A program made the position numbers and the translations under genes. DNA of 64,000 bases, from the NCBI GenBank assembly GCA_900316805.1, contig ONEJ01000065.1, forward strand, positions 1 to 64,000, read 5' to 3'. Positions 35,550 through 43,992 of this stretch are shown here, piece after piece. Position 1 is the stretch's first letter; every line of letters starts with the position of its first letter. This DNA is from an uncultured Lachnospiraceae bacterium. GTDB taxonomy: Bacteria; Bacillota; Clostridia; Lachnospirales; Lachnospiraceae. A model generated the notes under the pieces. That model made no database searches. It saw only the letters and a program-made list of their open reading frames with translations, and was not told the origin of the DNA.

Positions 35550-35942
35550 TCACGCCTCAAGAAAAAGCTTTCTGGATATAAAATTATAGTTAGTGACAAT
35601 CATCGTTGCCAAAATCTTGGCCAACGCATAATACATTTTGAAAAAATCCACGGCAATCCACATGATCATCTGGTTTAAGGCCAATCCCACCAGACTGAGC
35701 GCCAGAAAAATCCCCATCTCCTGAAGCCTGCTCAGTTCATCCTTTCCCCTAAACACGAACCGCATACTCAGTAGATAATTGACCACAACAGAAACGGTAA
35801 AGGACACTCCACTGGCTGCAAAGTAGCCCAATATCCCGGTCTCCGTCAAAAGCACCATCAGTCCGTAGTCAATACAAAAGCAAAGGGTTCCTACCAGGCC
35901 GAACTTGCAAAACTGCAGAAACAGCTTCTTTACCTTATTCAT
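35550..35942 (-). CDS. GtrA-like membrane protein
   Basis: This is a 130-residue protein with four hydrophobic helices and the GtrA family start (FCKFGLVGTLCFCIDYGLMVLL). Members are thought to move lipid-linked sugars across the membrane. It is the first gene of the gtrA-arcC-pepF-luxS-mtnN run. No glycosyltransferase partner is adjacent, so it may serve the wall-polymer genes elsewhere in the window. Confidence 0.85.
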   Translation of the reverse strand: MNKVKKLFLQFCKFGLVGTLCFCIDYGLMVLLTETGILGYFAASGVSFTVSVVVNYLLSMRFVFRGKDELSRLQEMGIFLALSLVGLALNQMIMWIAVDFFKMYYALAKILATMIVTNYNFISRKLFLEA

Positions 35943-35960
35943 TCATGACTCCTGCATATA

Positions 35961-35993
35961 ATAATAGATTGCCCACTATGGACAATCTATTAT
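35961..35993 (-). terminator. AT-rich hairpin downstream of htrA
   Basis: ATAATAGATTG and CAATCTATTAT form a perfect 11-bp stem with an 11-base loop. The T run is weak (ATTATATG on the minus strand), so termination may be partial. Confidence 0.5.
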
Positions 35994-36026
35994 ATCGCAT
36001 TTTGCTCTTTTTGTCTATTTGTTGTT

Positions 36027-37451
36027 CTACTTTTGAGTGGCCGGTGCCGAACCTAATTTAACTTCGATGGAATGCTCCTCATATTTACCATTCTCGAGTC
36101 TCTCGATGGTAATCTTTACTTTCTCTCCTGCTTTATAATAAGCCATCTGCTGCTTGAGCTCGCTCATGGATCTTACAGTCTGTTTATCAAACTTTGTGAT
36201 GATATCTCCCTGACGAAGACCTGCATCCTCCGCTGGTGATCCCTTTACCACCTCGTAGAGATAGATTCCCTCCGGCATATTATATGCCTTTGCGATGTCT
36301 GCAGACACATCCTGTCCCTGGATTCCAAGAAAGGCGGTCTTGGACTCATCTACCTTTTCTCTTGTGATCAGCTGCTCAACAATCGGCATAGCATCTGTAA
36401 TCGGGATTGCATAACCAAAGCCCTCTACCTGGGTATCTGAATATTTTGCCGAATTGATACCAATCACCTCACCTTTGGCATTAAGAAGCGCACCACCGCT
36501 GTTGCCGGGGTTGATTGCGGCATTGGTCTGAATCATATTATTGTTGACGATGGTCTGACCCGTCTGCTCATCCTGAACGGTAACACTTCTGCCCAAAGCA
36601 CTGATAATTCCGTTGGTTACAGACTGTCCGTAGCCAAGGGCATTTCCGATAGCAATTACTCCCTGGCCTACCACTAGTTCCTGGTTTTCATCTGCCACAG
36701 TGGCAACCTTGATGTTGTTTAAAGTATCTGCCTTAATATCGGAAATGGCCACCTTCACAACTGCCAGATCATCCGAGGCATCTGTTCCCTTAACCTCACA
36801 GGTGACGGTCTCATTATCCGCGAACTGAACCGTCAGCTCATCCGCATCCTCCACCACATGATTATTTGTCACGATATACAGATAGTCGTCATCCTGATTG
36901 ATGATAATTCCGGATCCACAGCTCTCGCTCTGCTGCTGCTGAATTCCCCAGAAGGTCTGGTAGGAAATCGTGCCCATATTGGTAATTGCCACGATGCTTG
37001 GCATTGCCTCCTTCGCGATGGAAGATACATCCAGAAGATCCCCTGCCTCCCCGGTCTTCGTCTGCTGGACACTGGCAGAATCCCCCGTATCCTTGTTGCC
37101 GGAAGCCTCGGTCTGCGTCTTGCTGCTTCCAATTCCCAGGACTTTTGTCCCGATAAAGCTTACTCCGGTAAAGACACCGCCGGCAACAAGACCAAACGCC
37201 AGTGCTATGGCAACGGTCTTTCCGAGAGTGGCACCAAAGCCATGATGCTGTTTCTTTGGCTTCTTCGGCCTCTGCTGCTGCCCCGGCTGCTGGTAGGGAT
37301 TGTAGTTATTCTGATAACTGTTGTATGCATACCCGTTCGTATTCTGGCCGTTGCCTGCCCCATAGGACTGATAGCCGCCGGCGTTGCTGCCCTGGGCACC
37401 CTGCTGGTTATTGTTCTGTGAATTATAATTATTATAGTAGTTATTATCCAT
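36027..37451 (-). CDS. htrA: HtrA/DegP-type trypsin-like serine protease
   Basis: This is a 474-residue membrane-anchored quality-control protease. An unusual N-terminal cytoplasmic tail of about 70 residues is rich in Asn, Tyr, Gln and Gly; a membrane helix follows at about 80-105. The protease domain has catalytic His in VTNNHVV, Asp in SDDLAVVKV and Ser in INPGNSGGALLN. One PDZ domain closes the protein (about 375-465). AAAGGAG precedes the ATG. Upstream, CACAAT and ATTGTG at 37496-37517 form an inverted repeat near a TAGAAT -10-like box and may be an operator. Confidence 0.93.
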   Translation of the reverse strand: MDNNYYNNYNSQNNNQQGAQGSNAGGYQSYGAGNGQNTNGYAYNSYQNNYNPYQQPGQQQRPKKPKKQHHGFGATLGKTVAIALAFGLVAGGVFTGVSFIGTKVLGIGSSKTQTEASGNKDTGDSASVQQTKTGEAGDLLDVSSIAKEAMPSIVAITNMGTISYQTFWGIQQQQSESCGSGIIINQDDDYLYIVTNNHVVEDADELTVQFADNETVTCEVKGTDASDDLAVVKVAISDIKADTLNNIKVATVADENQELVVGQGVIAIGNALGYGQSVTNGIISALGRSVTVQDEQTGQTIVNNNMIQTNAAINPGNSGGALLNAKGEVIGINSAKYSDTQVEGFGYAIPITDAMPIVEQLITREKVDESKTAFLGIQGQDVSADIAKAYNMPEGIYLYEVVKGSPAEDAGLRQGDIITKFDKQTVRSMSELKQQMAYYKAGEKVKITIERLENGKYEEHSIEVKLGSAPATQK

Positions 37452-37526
37452 GATAAAACAACTCCTTTCCTTTGCTTTCTAAGGAGTATTCTAGCCACAA
37501 TCTGTGTTCAAATTGTGACAAAAAAA

Positions 37527-37547
37527 TGGAAACTTTGTTATTTTCCA
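37527..37547 (-). terminator. Weak terminator of glmS
   Basis: TGGAAA and TTTCCA form a 6-bp stem followed by a run of seven T on the minus strand, 9 bp after the glmS stop codon. Confidence 0.5.
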
Positions 37548-37555
37548 GTTCTCTT

Positions 37556-39391
37556 TTACTCAACCGTAACGGATTTTGCCAGATTTCTCGGCTTATCCAC
37601 ATCCAGACCCTTACCCACGGATACATAGTAGGCAAAAAGCTGCAGTGGAATGATGGCCAGAGAATTGGTGAAGAATCGGTTGGTTTTGGGAATGTAGATC
37701 ACGCTGTCCACCGTCTTCTCAATATCCACATTGTCATCGTTGGTCACAGCCAGCACATAAGCGCCTCTGGTCTTTACCTCAACGATGTTGCTGATGGTCT
37801 TTTTGTACAGCTCCTCCTGGGTAACCACCGCCGTTACCAGTGTCCCATCCTCGATCAGGGAAATGGTTCCATGCTTTAATTCACCTGCCGCATATGCCTC
37901 GGAATGGATATAGGAAATCTCCTTGAGTTTTAGAGATCCCTCCAGGGAAATGGCATAGTCAATTCCGCGTCCGATATAGAATACGTCCTTCGCAGCAATA
38001 TAGCGGTTGGCAAATTTCTGAATTCTCTCCTTGTTGCCCAGAAGACTCTCGATCTGATTCGGAAGCATCTCAATTTCATGAAGATATTTCTTTACCTCTT
38101 CACCGGTAAGCTGTCCCCGTACCTGTGCAAATTTAATGGCAAGCAAATACTGGGCTGCCAGCTGACAGCTGTAAGCCTTTGTGGTGGCAACCGCAATTTC
38201 CGGTCCCGCCCAGGTATACATGACTTTATCCGCCTCTCTGGCAATGGAGCTTCCCACCACGTTCACGATTCCAAGGGTCGTCACGCCCCGTTCCTTCGCA
38301 AGGCGCAGTGCCGCAAGGGAATCCGCGGTCTCGCCGGACTGGCTGATGATGATCACCAATGCCCCCGGCTCCAGAATCGGATCACGATAGCGGAATTCCG
38401 ATGCCAGATCCACCTCCACCGGAATCCGTGCCAGACCCTCAAAAATATACTTGGTCGTCACACCGGTATGATAGGCAGAGCCGCAGGCGATAATGTGGAT
38501 CTTGCTGATGGAGCGGATTTCCTCATCCGTCATACCCAGCTCCTCGATTACCACCGAATCGTCCTTGATTCTGGGACTGATGGTATCCTTGACTGACTTT
38601 GGCTGCTCATAGATTTCCTTCAGCATGAAATGCTCATAGCCATTCTTCTCTGCAGCATTGATATCCCAGTCGATATGCTTGGACTCCTTCTCAATGGGAT
38701 CTCCGTCCAGATTAAAGAAGGTGATATCATTCTCCGTCAGACGGGCAATCTCCTCATTTTCAATAAAATAGACATCTCTTGTATACTTAAGCACTGCCGG
38801 CACGTCGGAGGCAATCAGGTTGCCTCCCTTGGCCTTGCCCACGATCAGCGGGCTGTCCTTGCGCACTGAATAGACCACATCCGGCTCATCGGCAAACAGA
38901 ATGCCCAGGGCATAAGAGCCTTCCACCCTGTGAATCATCCGTACCACCGCGGTCAAGGCATCCTTGTCGTATTTTTTGTAGTAGTAATCCAACAGATGGG
39001 CTACCACCTCAGTATCGGTTTCGGAGTGGAACTGGTAACCCTTATCCTGCAGCATCTTTTTCAGCTTGATATAGTTTTCAATGATTCCATTGTGTACCAC
39101 CACAATGGTTCTGTCTTCATTGAAATGCGGATGGGCATTGTCCACCGATGGCTCTCCGTGGGTTGCCCAGCGGGTGTGACCGATACCGATATGCCCCGGC
39201 ATATTTTCTCCGTCATGGGTCATCTCGCTCAAAACCTTCAGCCTTCCTGTTGCCTTGTTAATCACGATCTTGTCGCCGTCATACACTGCCATACCGGCGG
39301 AATCATAGCCTCTGTATTCCAGCTTTGACAATCCGTCCAAAAGAATGGGAGCCGCCTGCTCCTTACCAACATATCCAACAATTCCACACAT
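37556..39391 (-). CDS. glmS: Glutamine-fructose-6-phosphate aminotransferase
   Basis: This 611-residue two-domain enzyme makes glucosamine-6-phosphate, the entry step of amino-sugar synthesis. The N-terminal glutaminase has nucleophile Cys2 (MCGIVGYVG) and GHTRWATHG; two SIS isomerase domains follow (SQSGETADSLAAL, RGIDYAISLEGSLKLKE) and the C-terminal PRNLAKSVTVE is intact. It follows the UDPGP-type gene after 28 bp, which leaves no room for a glmS ribozyme in the leader. Confidence 0.97.
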   Translation of the reverse strand: MCGIVGYVGKEQAAPILLDGLSKLEYRGYDSAGMAVYDGDKIVINKATGRLKVLSEMTHDGENMPGHIGIGHTRWATHGEPSVDNAHPHFNEDRTIVVVHNGIIENYIKLKKMLQDKGYQFHSETDTEVVAHLLDYYYKKYDKDALTAVVRMIHRVEGSYALGILFADEPDVVYSVRKDSPLIVGKAKGGNLIASDVPAVLKYTRDVYFIENEEIARLTENDITFFNLDGDPIEKESKHIDWDINAAEKNGYEHFMLKEIYEQPKSVKDTISPRIKDDSVVIEELGMTDEEIRSISKIHIIACGSAYHTGVTTKYIFEGLARIPVEVDLASEFRYRDPILEPGALVIIISQSGETADSLAALRLAKERGVTTLGIVNVVGSSIAREADKVMYTWAGPEIAVATTKAYSCQLAAQYLLAIKFAQVRGQLTGEEVKKYLHEIEMLPNQIESLLGNKERIQKFANRYIAAKDVFYIGRGIDYAISLEGSLKLKEISYIHSEAYAAGELKHGTISLIEDGTLVTAVVTQEELYKKTISNIVEVKTRGAYVLAVTNDDNVDIEKTVDSVIYIPKTNRFFTNSLAIIPLQLFAYYVSVGKGLDVDKPRNLAKSVTVE

Positions 39392-39419
39392 AATCTCTAT
39401 TCCTTTCTATGATTTCCCC

Positions 39420-40634
39420 TTAGATCATTATCCCGTTTTTTTTCAAAAGCTCTCTTGCGGACTCCACAGAATCCGTTCCTACTGCGTTCTTTACCGGTGC
39501 AAATTCCCGCTCTCTTTCTACCTCAAAGGGCAGACAGTTATCCATCATATAAACCATATCCAGAATCAGTGTCTCAAATTTGTAGGCGTTTGGCTCCTCC
39601 GGCTTCTGAAGTTCGCCTGATTCATCCAGATAAGGAACCTTTTTCTGCACCACATGGACCGGAAGCTTTTTCTGTACCACATTCATCAGGGCATCCACAG
39701 AAAACAGATAGTTCAGGATCACACCAAAACCATAGAGAAGCGTTCCCTTCTCATCCGCTGCCTCGGCCATTTCGCTGGTCAGTTCATAGTATTCCACAAT
39801 GGAGGGCTTGCCATCCTCCAGGCACATGGCACCAACCCTCTCGTAAGGGGAAACCTTGCGCACCACCTTGGAACCGCTGACACAGCCGGAAGCAATCACC
39901 GCCCCGATAAATACAGGATCTGCGATCCGCTGCAGCACATTATCCACGGCAAACACATTCAGCCATTCTACGCCCTTTTCCTTCATATCCTGATCCAGTC
40001 CCGCACTGATCATGGACTGGAACCAGCCACCGTTGCCGTTGGGGGACATGGCAAGGGATTCCTCGGATTCCATGAGGATATTTCCCTCAAAATCTACGGC
40101 AGGCACCATCTTCTGGACGAAGAAACGTATGTAATCTCTATTGTATCCAAAATAATCATGCTCTTCAAAAAATTCTCTTGTCTGGGCGTCATTTTTGTCG
40201 CTGGTCATGATGTACAAAGGAACCCATGCCCCTGCCTCACTGGTTACCTGAAGCAGATTCTGAATCAGCTGTTCAAAAATATAGAGGTTTTTGTGAACCC
40301 CGATATTGAACATTCCCTTGGCCTTATCAAAGCCAAGTCTTGTTCCCTGGCCTCCCGCCAGAAGAACCGCTCCCATCCATCCTTCCCTGATGGCCTTTAA
40401 GCCAATGCTGCGAAACTCTTCTTTTCTCTCCTGTATCTCAGAAAGCTCCATGGCACGAAGTGGCGCAAAGTTTCCTCTCTCCTGGGGTTTTCCGTGGATC
40501 AGATCCAGACAGGACCAATCCATCTGCTCCAGCTGGTTTTCCAGCTTTTCAGGTATCTCTTTGTCAATCAGAGGGATCAGATATTTCTGACCGGTACTTT
40601 GTATTTTCTCTCGGACGATTTGATTCATCTGCAT
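39420..40634 (-). CDS. UDPGP type 1 family UTP-sugar-1-phosphate uridylyltransferase
   Basis: This is a 404-residue enzyme of the eukaryote-like UDPGP/AGX family, which makes UDP-GlcNAc, UDP-GalNAc or UDP-glucose. The nucleotide loop is LLAGGQGTRLGFDKAKGMF, the sugar and metal site includes NGNGGWF, and FAVDNVLQRIADP and VVRKVSPYERVGAM follow. I place the start at the ATG at 40634 with GGGAGG upstream; an open frame extends 79 codons further but with no conserved sequence. The glmS neighbour favours N-acetylhexosamine, but glucose is possible because a phosphoglucomutase is also close. Confidence 0.88.
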   Translation of the reverse strand: MQMNQIVREKIQSTGQKYLIPLIDKEIPEKLENQLEQMDWSCLDLIHGKPQERGNFAPLRAMELSEIQERKEEFRSIGLKAIREGWMGAVLLAGGQGTRLGFDKAKGMFNIGVHKNLYIFEQLIQNLLQVTSEAGAWVPLYIMTSDKNDAQTREFFEEHDYFGYNRDYIRFFVQKMVPAVDFEGNILMESEESLAMSPNGNGGWFQSMISAGLDQDMKEKGVEWLNVFAVDNVLQRIADPVFIGAVIASGCVSGSKVVRKVSPYERVGAMCLEDGKPSIVEYYELTSEMAEAADEKGTLLYGFGVILNYLFSVDALMNVVQKKLPVHVVQKKVPYLDESGELQKPEEPNAYKFETLILDMVYMMDNCLPFEVEREREFAPVKNAVGTDSVESARELLKKNGIMI

Positions 40635-40655
40635 GAATTCCTCCCAAAATATTTT

Positions 40656-40690
40656 ATTATAGCAGTAGACCAATCCTTTGATTGGCCTAC
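40656..40690 (-). promoter_or_regulatory. Hairpin and extended -10 promoter ahead of the UDPGP gene
   Basis: An 11-bp stem (40665-40675 with 40680-40690) is perfect only as minus-strand RNA, where one position is a G.U pair. It is followed by TGCTATAAT, an extended -10 box at 40656-40664. The hairpin probably ends the LCP transcript and the promoter starts UDPGP-glmS. Confidence 0.5.
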
Positions 40691-40701
40691 CTGTTTTCAC
40701 G

Positions 40702-41847
40702 TTAATTTTCTTGTGTGCTCTTTTGGATGCTGTCTGTTCCAGAAGCACCTGCGGTCTCGTTGTAATCTGAGGTGTTGATGAGAGCCGACTCCGTCGTGAT
40801 ACCTGTATTGTTGACAATGGTATCGCTGATGGCCTGTACGGTCTGGGACGGAACATACGCCGTATCCTCAAACATATACTTATGCAGTTCTGTCACGTTG
40901 GTTGCCAGATCTGCAGGAATTACCGTATCTCCTGTTACCGACATGTTCTTCGTTGTCAGTTCAAAGGGGAATCCTGTTGTGGATGCGATCTTATAGGATT
41001 TCACATCCTTAGCCAGAGATAAAATCTGACTAATTGTCAGGGTTGTGGAAATATCGTCCACCACCGAATTACAGATGCTGGTAAGGGTACCGATATCCGC
41101 CTGCTTTGCTTTCTCCAGAATCGCCTGAAGAACAATTCTCTGCCGGGAGGCACGTTTAAAATCATCTCCCTGCAGCTTCCGGATACGGGCGTAGGTGGTA
41201 GCCTGGGTTCCGTCCAGATGCACCCTTCCGTACTGCGTAACATCCGGAGTGGAGAGACCGGTAGCCTTATCTACTTCCCACTTGTACTTATTGATCTGCT
41301 GCATCTCCCCCTGGGTGATCTCCAGATCCAGTCCTCCTAAAGCGTCAATAACTTCCACCAGGGCAGCCCAATCCACACAGACATAATCCTGGATATCCAG
41401 ATCCAGATTTGAGTTGAGCATCTGAACCGCCTGCTTTGCGCCTCCATTGGCGTAGGACGCATTTGCCTTGCGGTATCTGCCATCTCCCACACTCAGATAG
41501 GTATCACGGTATACGGAAACAAGCTTCACATCCTTGGTCTTATTGTTGATGCTGGCAATCATGATCACATCGGAATTACCGGTGTCATAGCTGTTTTTGC
41601 TTCGATTATCCAGCCCGAACAATGCAATGTTGGTATATCCCTCCAAAGACAACAGTGTATCCTTGTTCAGATCCTCATTGATTCCGGCCTCCGATTCGTT
41701 CATATTCTCAAAATTGATCTTATTGACCATGGCAACAAAATACGCAGCAATCAGAAGAACCGCAAGGAGAAGGATCTCAAAAACAAAAATCAGTAATTTT
41801 CTGCTCTTTTTTTTCTTTCTCTTTTTTCTTTTCCTATTATCTGACAT
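40702..41847 (-). CDS. LytR-CpsA-Psr family wall-polymer ligase
   Basis: This is a 381-residue membrane-anchored LCP protein, expected to attach teichoic acid or polysaccharide from a lipid carrier to peptidoglycan. A very basic N terminus (KRKKRKKKKSRK) precedes one membrane helix, then the LCP domain with LFGLDNRS, SVYRDTYL, GGLDLEI and the Arg-rich YARIRKLQGDDFKRASRQR segment. I choose the ATG at 41847 (MSDNRKRKK), with AAAGGG upstream and 5 bp after the zinc-ribbon gene, over one 16 codons earlier. Confidence 0.92.
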   Translation of the reverse strand: MSDNRKRKKRKKKKSRKLLIFVFEILLLAVLLIAAYFVAMVNKINFENMNESEAGINEDLNKDTLLSLEGYTNIALFGLDNRSKNSYDTGNSDVIMIASINNKTKDVKLVSVYRDTYLSVGDGRYRKANASYANGGAKQAVQMLNSNLDLDIQDYVCVDWAALVEVIDALGGLDLEITQGEMQQINKYKWEVDKATGLSTPDVTQYGRVHLDGTQATTYARIRKLQGDDFKRASRQRIVLQAILEKAKQADIGTLTSICNSVVDDISTTLTISQILSLAKDVKSYKIASTTGFPFELTTKNMSVTGDTVIPADLATNVTELHKYMFEDTAYVPSQTVQAISDTIVNNTGITTESALINTSDYNETAGASGTDSIQKSTQEN

Positions 41848-41851
41848 AAAA

Positions 41852-42052
41852 TTAACCCTTTTGTCTGTTATGTATATACAGCCATGCGTCCGCATAGCTG
41901 ACGCGCTCCTCCTCGGACATGGCTGTATATTTTTCCAAGTCCAGATTCGTCAGGCGCATCTGCGGATTGCCGCACTGGTGGCACTCCACATCCTTGCGTC
42001 TGGAAACCATCCGGATCCAGCCGCACTGTGGACAAATGTATATTCTCATCAT
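41852..42052 (-). CDS. Small zinc-ribbon protein
   Basis: This is a protein of 65-66 residues with a rubredoxin-like zinc knuckle: CPQCGW near the start and CHQCG about 20 residues later, then a Tyr/Glu-rich helix. Either of two tandem ATG codons could be used. It lies 12 bp after the phosphoglucomutase gene and 4 bp before the LCP gene, so it is translationally packed between them. Function unknown; nucleic-acid or protein binding through zinc is likely. Confidence 0.8.
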   Translation of the reverse strand: MMRIYICPQCGWIRMVSRRKDVECHQCGNPQMRLTNLDLEKYTAMSEEERVSYADAWLYIHNRQKG

Positions 42053-42064
42053 ATCATTTACCGC

Positions 42065-43789
42065 TTATTCAAAAGTCTTAAGCACCTCTGCTTTGAGTTC
42101 CTCCAGCATCTGATCTGCTCCCTCAAGAGTGGTTCCTTTCACGCCTACATAGAACTTGATCTTCGGTTCTGTACCGGATGGGCGGACACAACACCATGCA
42201 TTGTCTGAAAGTTCAAAGTACAGAACATTGGAAGAAGGAAGGCCTGTGGATGTTACCTCGCCGGTCTTTAAATCCTTTCGGGTATCTGCCTTGTAATCCC
42301 GGACAGCCAGGACATCAAATGCCCCCAGTTTCGAAAGAGTATTGCTTCTTGCCCGGTCCATGATCTGCTGGATCTGTGCGGCACCGTCAATTCCCTTTAA
42401 TGTCATGGTGGCGATTCCCTCACGGTAATAGCCGTACTTCTCGTACATTTCGATCATGCCATCCCACAGGGTCTTGCCCTGGGATTTATAGTAAGCTGCT
42501 ACCTCGCAGAGCATGCAGACTGCTGCCGGGGCATCCTTATCTCTCGCATAAGTGCCCGGAAGACATCCGTAACTCTCCTCAAATCCGAAGACATAATTCT
42601 TATCCCCGGACTGCTCATATTTGAGCATCTGCTCTCCGATGTACTTAAATCCGGTCAGCACTTCAACCAGCTCCACATCATAAGCAGCAGCAATCGCCTT
42701 TGCCATATCAGTAGATACAATAGACTCCACCAGTACCGGATTCTCCGGCATCATGCCAAGTGCCTTCTTCTGTCCCAGAATATACTCTGCGATCAGCATA
42801 GCGGACATATTTCCGGTGAAGGTTACATACTCTCCACTCTTGGTATCCTTGCAGTAAACCCCCAGACGGTCAGCATCCGGATCCGTAGCCAGCACCAGAT
42901 CTGCATCTTTCTCCTTTGCCAGTTTCAGAGCCAGCTCCCAGGCATCGGGATTCTCCGGGTTCGGGTATGGAGCTGTTGGGAAATGGCCATCAGCCACTGC
43001 CTGCTGGGGCTCAATATATACGTTCTCAAAACCAAGATCACTGAGCACACGCTTCACCGGGCCAAGTCCTGTACCGTGAAGGGGGGTATAGACGATTTTG
43101 ATATCCTTTGCCATCTTTTTGATGATTTCCGGATGGATGGACAGATTCCGAAGCTCAGCGAAATAAGCCTCGTCCAGATCCTCTCCGATCATCTGATAAA
43201 GGCCTGCTGCAACTGCCGCATCCTTATCCATAGTCTTTACCATATCAAAAGAGGTTACCTTGCCTACCTCATCCATGATTGCTGTGTCGTGAGGCGGTGT
43301 TACCTGTGCACCATCAGACCAGTATACTTTATATCCGTTGTATTCTCTCGGGTTATGGCTGGCTGTGATAACGATTCCTGCGATGCAGCCCAGCTGTCTC
43401 ACTGCAAAGGACAGCTCCGGAACCGGACGAAGGCTCGGGAACACATAGGTCTTGATGCCGTTGGCTGCCAGACACAGTGCTGCTGCATCCGTAAACTCGT
43501 CTGCCATCAGTCTGGAATCGTGGGCAATGGCAACACCCTTGTCCTGACCTTCCTGGGACAGAATGTAATTGGCCAGTCCCTGGGTTGCCTGACGGACTGT
43601 ATAGACATTCATGCGGTTCGTTCCTGCTCCGATGATTCCGCGAAGTCCCGCGGTACCAAACTCCAGGGTACGGTAAAAGCGGTCCTCGATTTCCTTCTCG
43701 TCTCCTGCCAGAGCCTTCAGCTCCGCTCTTGTAGCCTCGTCAAAATATGTGTCCGTGCACCATTTTTCGTATTCTTTTTTATAATCCAT
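42065..43789 (-). CDS. Phosphoglucomutase/phosphomannomutase
   Basis: This 574-residue alpha-D-phosphohexomutase interconverts glucose-1-phosphate and glucose-6-phosphate or the mannose forms. The phosphoserine loop is TASHNPREYNGYKVYW, the metal loop ATDPDADRLGV, the sugar-binding loop GFEESYGCLPG and the phosphate loop RPSGTEPKIKFY. I choose ATG at 43789 with AAGGAGGG upstream rather than one nine codons earlier. It should feed nucleotide-sugar synthesis for wall polymers. Confidence 0.94.
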   Translation of the reverse strand: MDYKKEYEKWCTDTYFDEATRAELKALAGDEKEIEDRFYRTLEFGTAGLRGIIGAGTNRMNVYTVRQATQGLANYILSQEGQDKGVAIAHDSRLMADEFTDAAALCLAANGIKTYVFPSLRPVPELSFAVRQLGCIAGIVITASHNPREYNGYKVYWSDGAQVTPPHDTAIMDEVGKVTSFDMVKTMDKDAAVAAGLYQMIGEDLDEAYFAELRNLSIHPEIIKKMAKDIKIVYTPLHGTGLGPVKRVLSDLGFENVYIEPQQAVADGHFPTAPYPNPENPDAWELALKLAKEKDADLVLATDPDADRLGVYCKDTKSGEYVTFTGNMSAMLIAEYILGQKKALGMMPENPVLVESIVSTDMAKAIAAAYDVELVEVLTGFKYIGEQMLKYEQSGDKNYVFGFEESYGCLPGTYARDKDAPAAVCMLCEVAAYYKSQGKTLWDGMIEMYEKYGYYREGIATMTLKGIDGAAQIQQIMDRARSNTLSKLGAFDVLAVRDYKADTRKDLKTGEVTSTGLPSSNVLYFELSDNAWCCVRPSGTEPKIKFYVGVKGTTLEGADQMLEELKAEVLKTFE

Positions 43790-43893
43790 AGGTTTTTCCC
43801 TCCTTATTTTTGTCATGCCTAAAACATTTTACCACAAACTTTCCCATTTGGAAAGTTCTTACTTTAAATATTAGAATCTCTTAAGAAATTCCA

Positions 43894-43923
43894 GTTACAG
43901 TTCACAGGTATGTGACCAGTAAC
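43894..43923. repeat. Dispersed 30-bp palindromic repeat, copy 3
   Basis: Arms GTTACAGTTCACA and TGTGACCAGTAAC flank GGTA. It nearly matches the copy at 9022-9051 (reverse strand). It sits about 20 bp downstream of the terminator of the Ig-like gene and about 75 bp upstream of the next gene's coding region. Confidence 0.7.
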
Positions 43924-43941
43924 AAATCCCACACAATATAA

Positions 43942-43982
43942 AAAGCTGCATGGCCGACTCCTTTGTCCTGCCATACAGCTTT
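43942..43982 (-). terminator. Terminator of the secreted Ig-like protein gene
   Basis: A 13-bp stem (AAAGCTGTATGGC with GCCATGCAGCTTT on the minus strand) is followed by TTATATTG, 10 bp after the stop codon. Confidence 0.85.
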
Positions 43983-43992
43983 CTGCCTGCTA

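Noticed and set aside
37496..37517. Inverted repeat CACAAT/ATTGTG as a named operator for htrA
   Set aside because: The repeat is real, but it matches no operator I can name and the promoter near it is not clear, so it is only mentioned with htrA.
39392..39419. Possible glmS ribozyme
   Set aside because: Only 28 bp separate glmS from the UDPGP gene, far too short for the ribozyme, and the expected core was not seen in the upstream coding end.
40635..40871. 79-residue N-terminal extension of the UDPGP enzyme
   Set aside because: Unconserved, Arg/Ser-rich sequence overlapping the end of the LCP gene; a good ribosome binding site precedes the ATG at 40634.
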